IMG/VR virus record: IMGVR_UViG_3300045966_000097
Coordinates: 1 to 37,176 of that record
Source of the DNA: a virus
Reading direction: 5' to 3' (one strand)
Length of the DNA stretch: 37,176 bases
The notes under the pieces are model-generated. The model saw nothing but the letters and a program-made list of their open reading frames with translations. It was not told where the DNA came from and made no database searches. Position numbers and translations under genes: made by a program. Shown here one piece after another: positions 36,460 through 37,176 of the stretch (the first letter of the stretch is position 1; the number at the start of each line of letters is the position of its first letter).

Positions 36460-36936
36460 ATGTCACGCTCAGAATACATCACCAAGGAAGTCGCTGCCAA
36501 TCGGAGCGGTCGCAGCGTGCGCCGGCTGCTCGAATTGGCCTCCACAGGCCGAATCAGGAAGCAAATTGTCCGCGACGAGCGAAACGCCGGCCGGGCCCTC
36601 GCCCTGTTTCATGCCGGCGACATTGCCAAACTGGCCCAGACGGCAAAGGGGGAAATTCCAACCCCTGGATCTGTGCAAATCGTTCGGCCAGTGCGGCCTA
36701 TTGCAGCATTGCCGCAGGGTGAAGGCGCAACCGTACTTTCACCGAACCCGCGCCCCTGGCTCACCTTAGCCGAGGCGGCCGACTATACCGGCCTGCCTGA
36801 GTCGTTCCTCTTGGCCCGAATCACCGCCCGGAAACTGCCGGCCCTGGACGTTGGCGTCCGGCCTGGAGGGAGGTGGCGCGTGGCCCGCCGCGATCTTGAT
36901 CACATTGCGGCACACGGTTCCCGCGTCAGTCAATAA
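36460..36936 (+). CDS. Excisionase-like protein with two helix-turn-helix domains
   Basis: 158 aa with two MerR/Xis-type winged helix units. The first, about 5-60, is ITKEVAANRSGRSVRRLLEL then STGRIRKQIVRDE. The second, about 98-150, is WLTLAEAADYTGLPESFLLA then ITARKLPALDVGVRPGGRWR with VARRDLDHI, the classic excisionase-family recognition pattern. They are joined by a Pro-rich linker. Small HTH proteins of this kind act as recombination directionality factors or repressors. On a circular genome it lies beside the integrase. Its 3' end (last 54 bases) lies within the 111-bp repeat, so recombination or circularisation happens at its end. Confidence 0.78.
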   Translation: MSRSEYITKEVAANRSGRSVRRLLELASTGRIRKQIVRDERNAGRALALFHAGDIAKLAQTAKGEIPTPGSVQIVRPVRPIAALPQGEGATVLSPNPRPWLTLAEAADYTGLPESFLLARITARKLPALDVGVRPGGRWRVARRDLDHIAAHGSRVSQ

Positions 36937-36993
36937 GCTTACGTACTCCGGGTGTTTTCCTCCATCTCGGAGTTGTCTGAGGGGTGATGCAGG
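36883..36993. repeat. Right copy of 111-bp direct repeat
   Basis: Identical to 1-111 (see that entry). Here the repeat is inside an intact gene end plus 57 bases of downstream DNA, and is followed not by the phage sequence found after copy 1 but by the tail described at 36994. Confidence 0.95.
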
Positions 36994-37037
36994 GTTTCTC
37001 GACGAACCACCAGACCGGCGCTTCGTCCGCTTCGGGA
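36994..37037. repeat. Inverted repeat arm B, 44 bp
   Basis: Exact reverse complement of 35870-35913, starting at the very base where the 111-bp repeat ends. A junction this abrupt points to recombination, an inversion breakpoint or a chimeric join. Confidence 0.95.
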
Positions 37038-37176
37038 AGGTCGCCGGTCGTCAGCATCGGCAAGACTGCCGCGGATTTCTACCGGGTGTCCAACAGAATA
37101 CCCACACGACCCCGGGGGCACGCTATTTAAAACTGTTATTTCCCCTGGGCTGCTCTTATTGCAGAACAATCGTGAC
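36994..37176. other. Right-end tail not collinear with the phage
   Basis: After the 111-bp repeat the sequence no longer follows 112 onward. It begins with the 44-bp inverted copy, then 139 bp with no match I could find elsewhere in the window. A 47-codon frame starts at an ATG inside the repeat (36987, GAGGGG upstream) and ends at about 37130, but I do not trust it. Possible readings: host DNA flanking attR, the other orientation of an invertible segment, or an assembly/amplification chimera. Confidence 0.7.

Overview
The window is essentially one tailed-phage genome of the P22-like podovirus type, carried as a temperate phage or prophage of a GC-rich bacterium. The evidence is one long leftward operon with this order: small terminase, large terminase, P22-type portal, scaffold, P22-type coat, gp4-like adaptor, tail fibre or spike, a second gp4-like adaptor, gp10-like stabilisation protein, and three ejection-type proteins. 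A tyrosine integrase and a lambda-O-like replication protein are also present. Several small proteins remind me of Acidobacteriota (Bryobacter/Solibacter-like) phages. That host guess is recollection and cannot be verified here.

Layout. 1-1372: a 111-bp repeat that recurs at 36883-36993, then the leftward integrase. 1373-4730: a rightward early operon of tightly overlapping genes, namely a leader peptide, the O-like initiator with an internal array of three sites at exactly 33-bp spacing, several small proteins, and an AT-hook protein. 4727-6389: a leftward early operon (DUF7694-like protein, HNH nuclease, tiny membrane protein, small unknowns) from a good sigma70-like promoter. 6469-7688: small rightward genes. 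7689-8252: no convincing gene. 8253-9728: a serine recombinase, an endonuclease-VII-type HNH gene and a broken N-terminal copy of a serine recombinase. 9789-12184: accessory module with a beta-helix protein, a zinc-ribbon/LuxR regulator, tiny ORFs and two copies of an operator-like palindrome. 12164-35497: the leftward virion operon, interrupted at 19719-20738 by a duplicated HNH-type gene and a broken acetyltransferase N-terminus. 35606-36936: the likely late promoter, small genes and an excisionase-like two-HTH protein. 36994-37176: a tail that does not continue the phage and opens with a 44-bp inverted copy of 35870-35913.

The most interesting feature is a pattern seen twice independently. 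An HNH-type endonuclease gene sits between a 21-27 codon N-terminal stump of a gene and a complete but divergent copy of the same gene: serine recombinase at 8321-9728, DUF2824/GNAT-like protein at 19059-20738. This looks like homing in which the endonuclease arrives with its own intact allele of the gene it disrupts. Other points are an iteron-like origin inside the initiator gene, a second protein with a TerS-like N-terminus, two gp4-family adaptors, and several genes whose start codon lies at the predicted transcription start.

No endolysin, classical repressor, helicase or polymerase was recognised. Lysis and immunity genes are missing or hidden among the small unknown proteins. All functions are read from sequence motifs without database searches.
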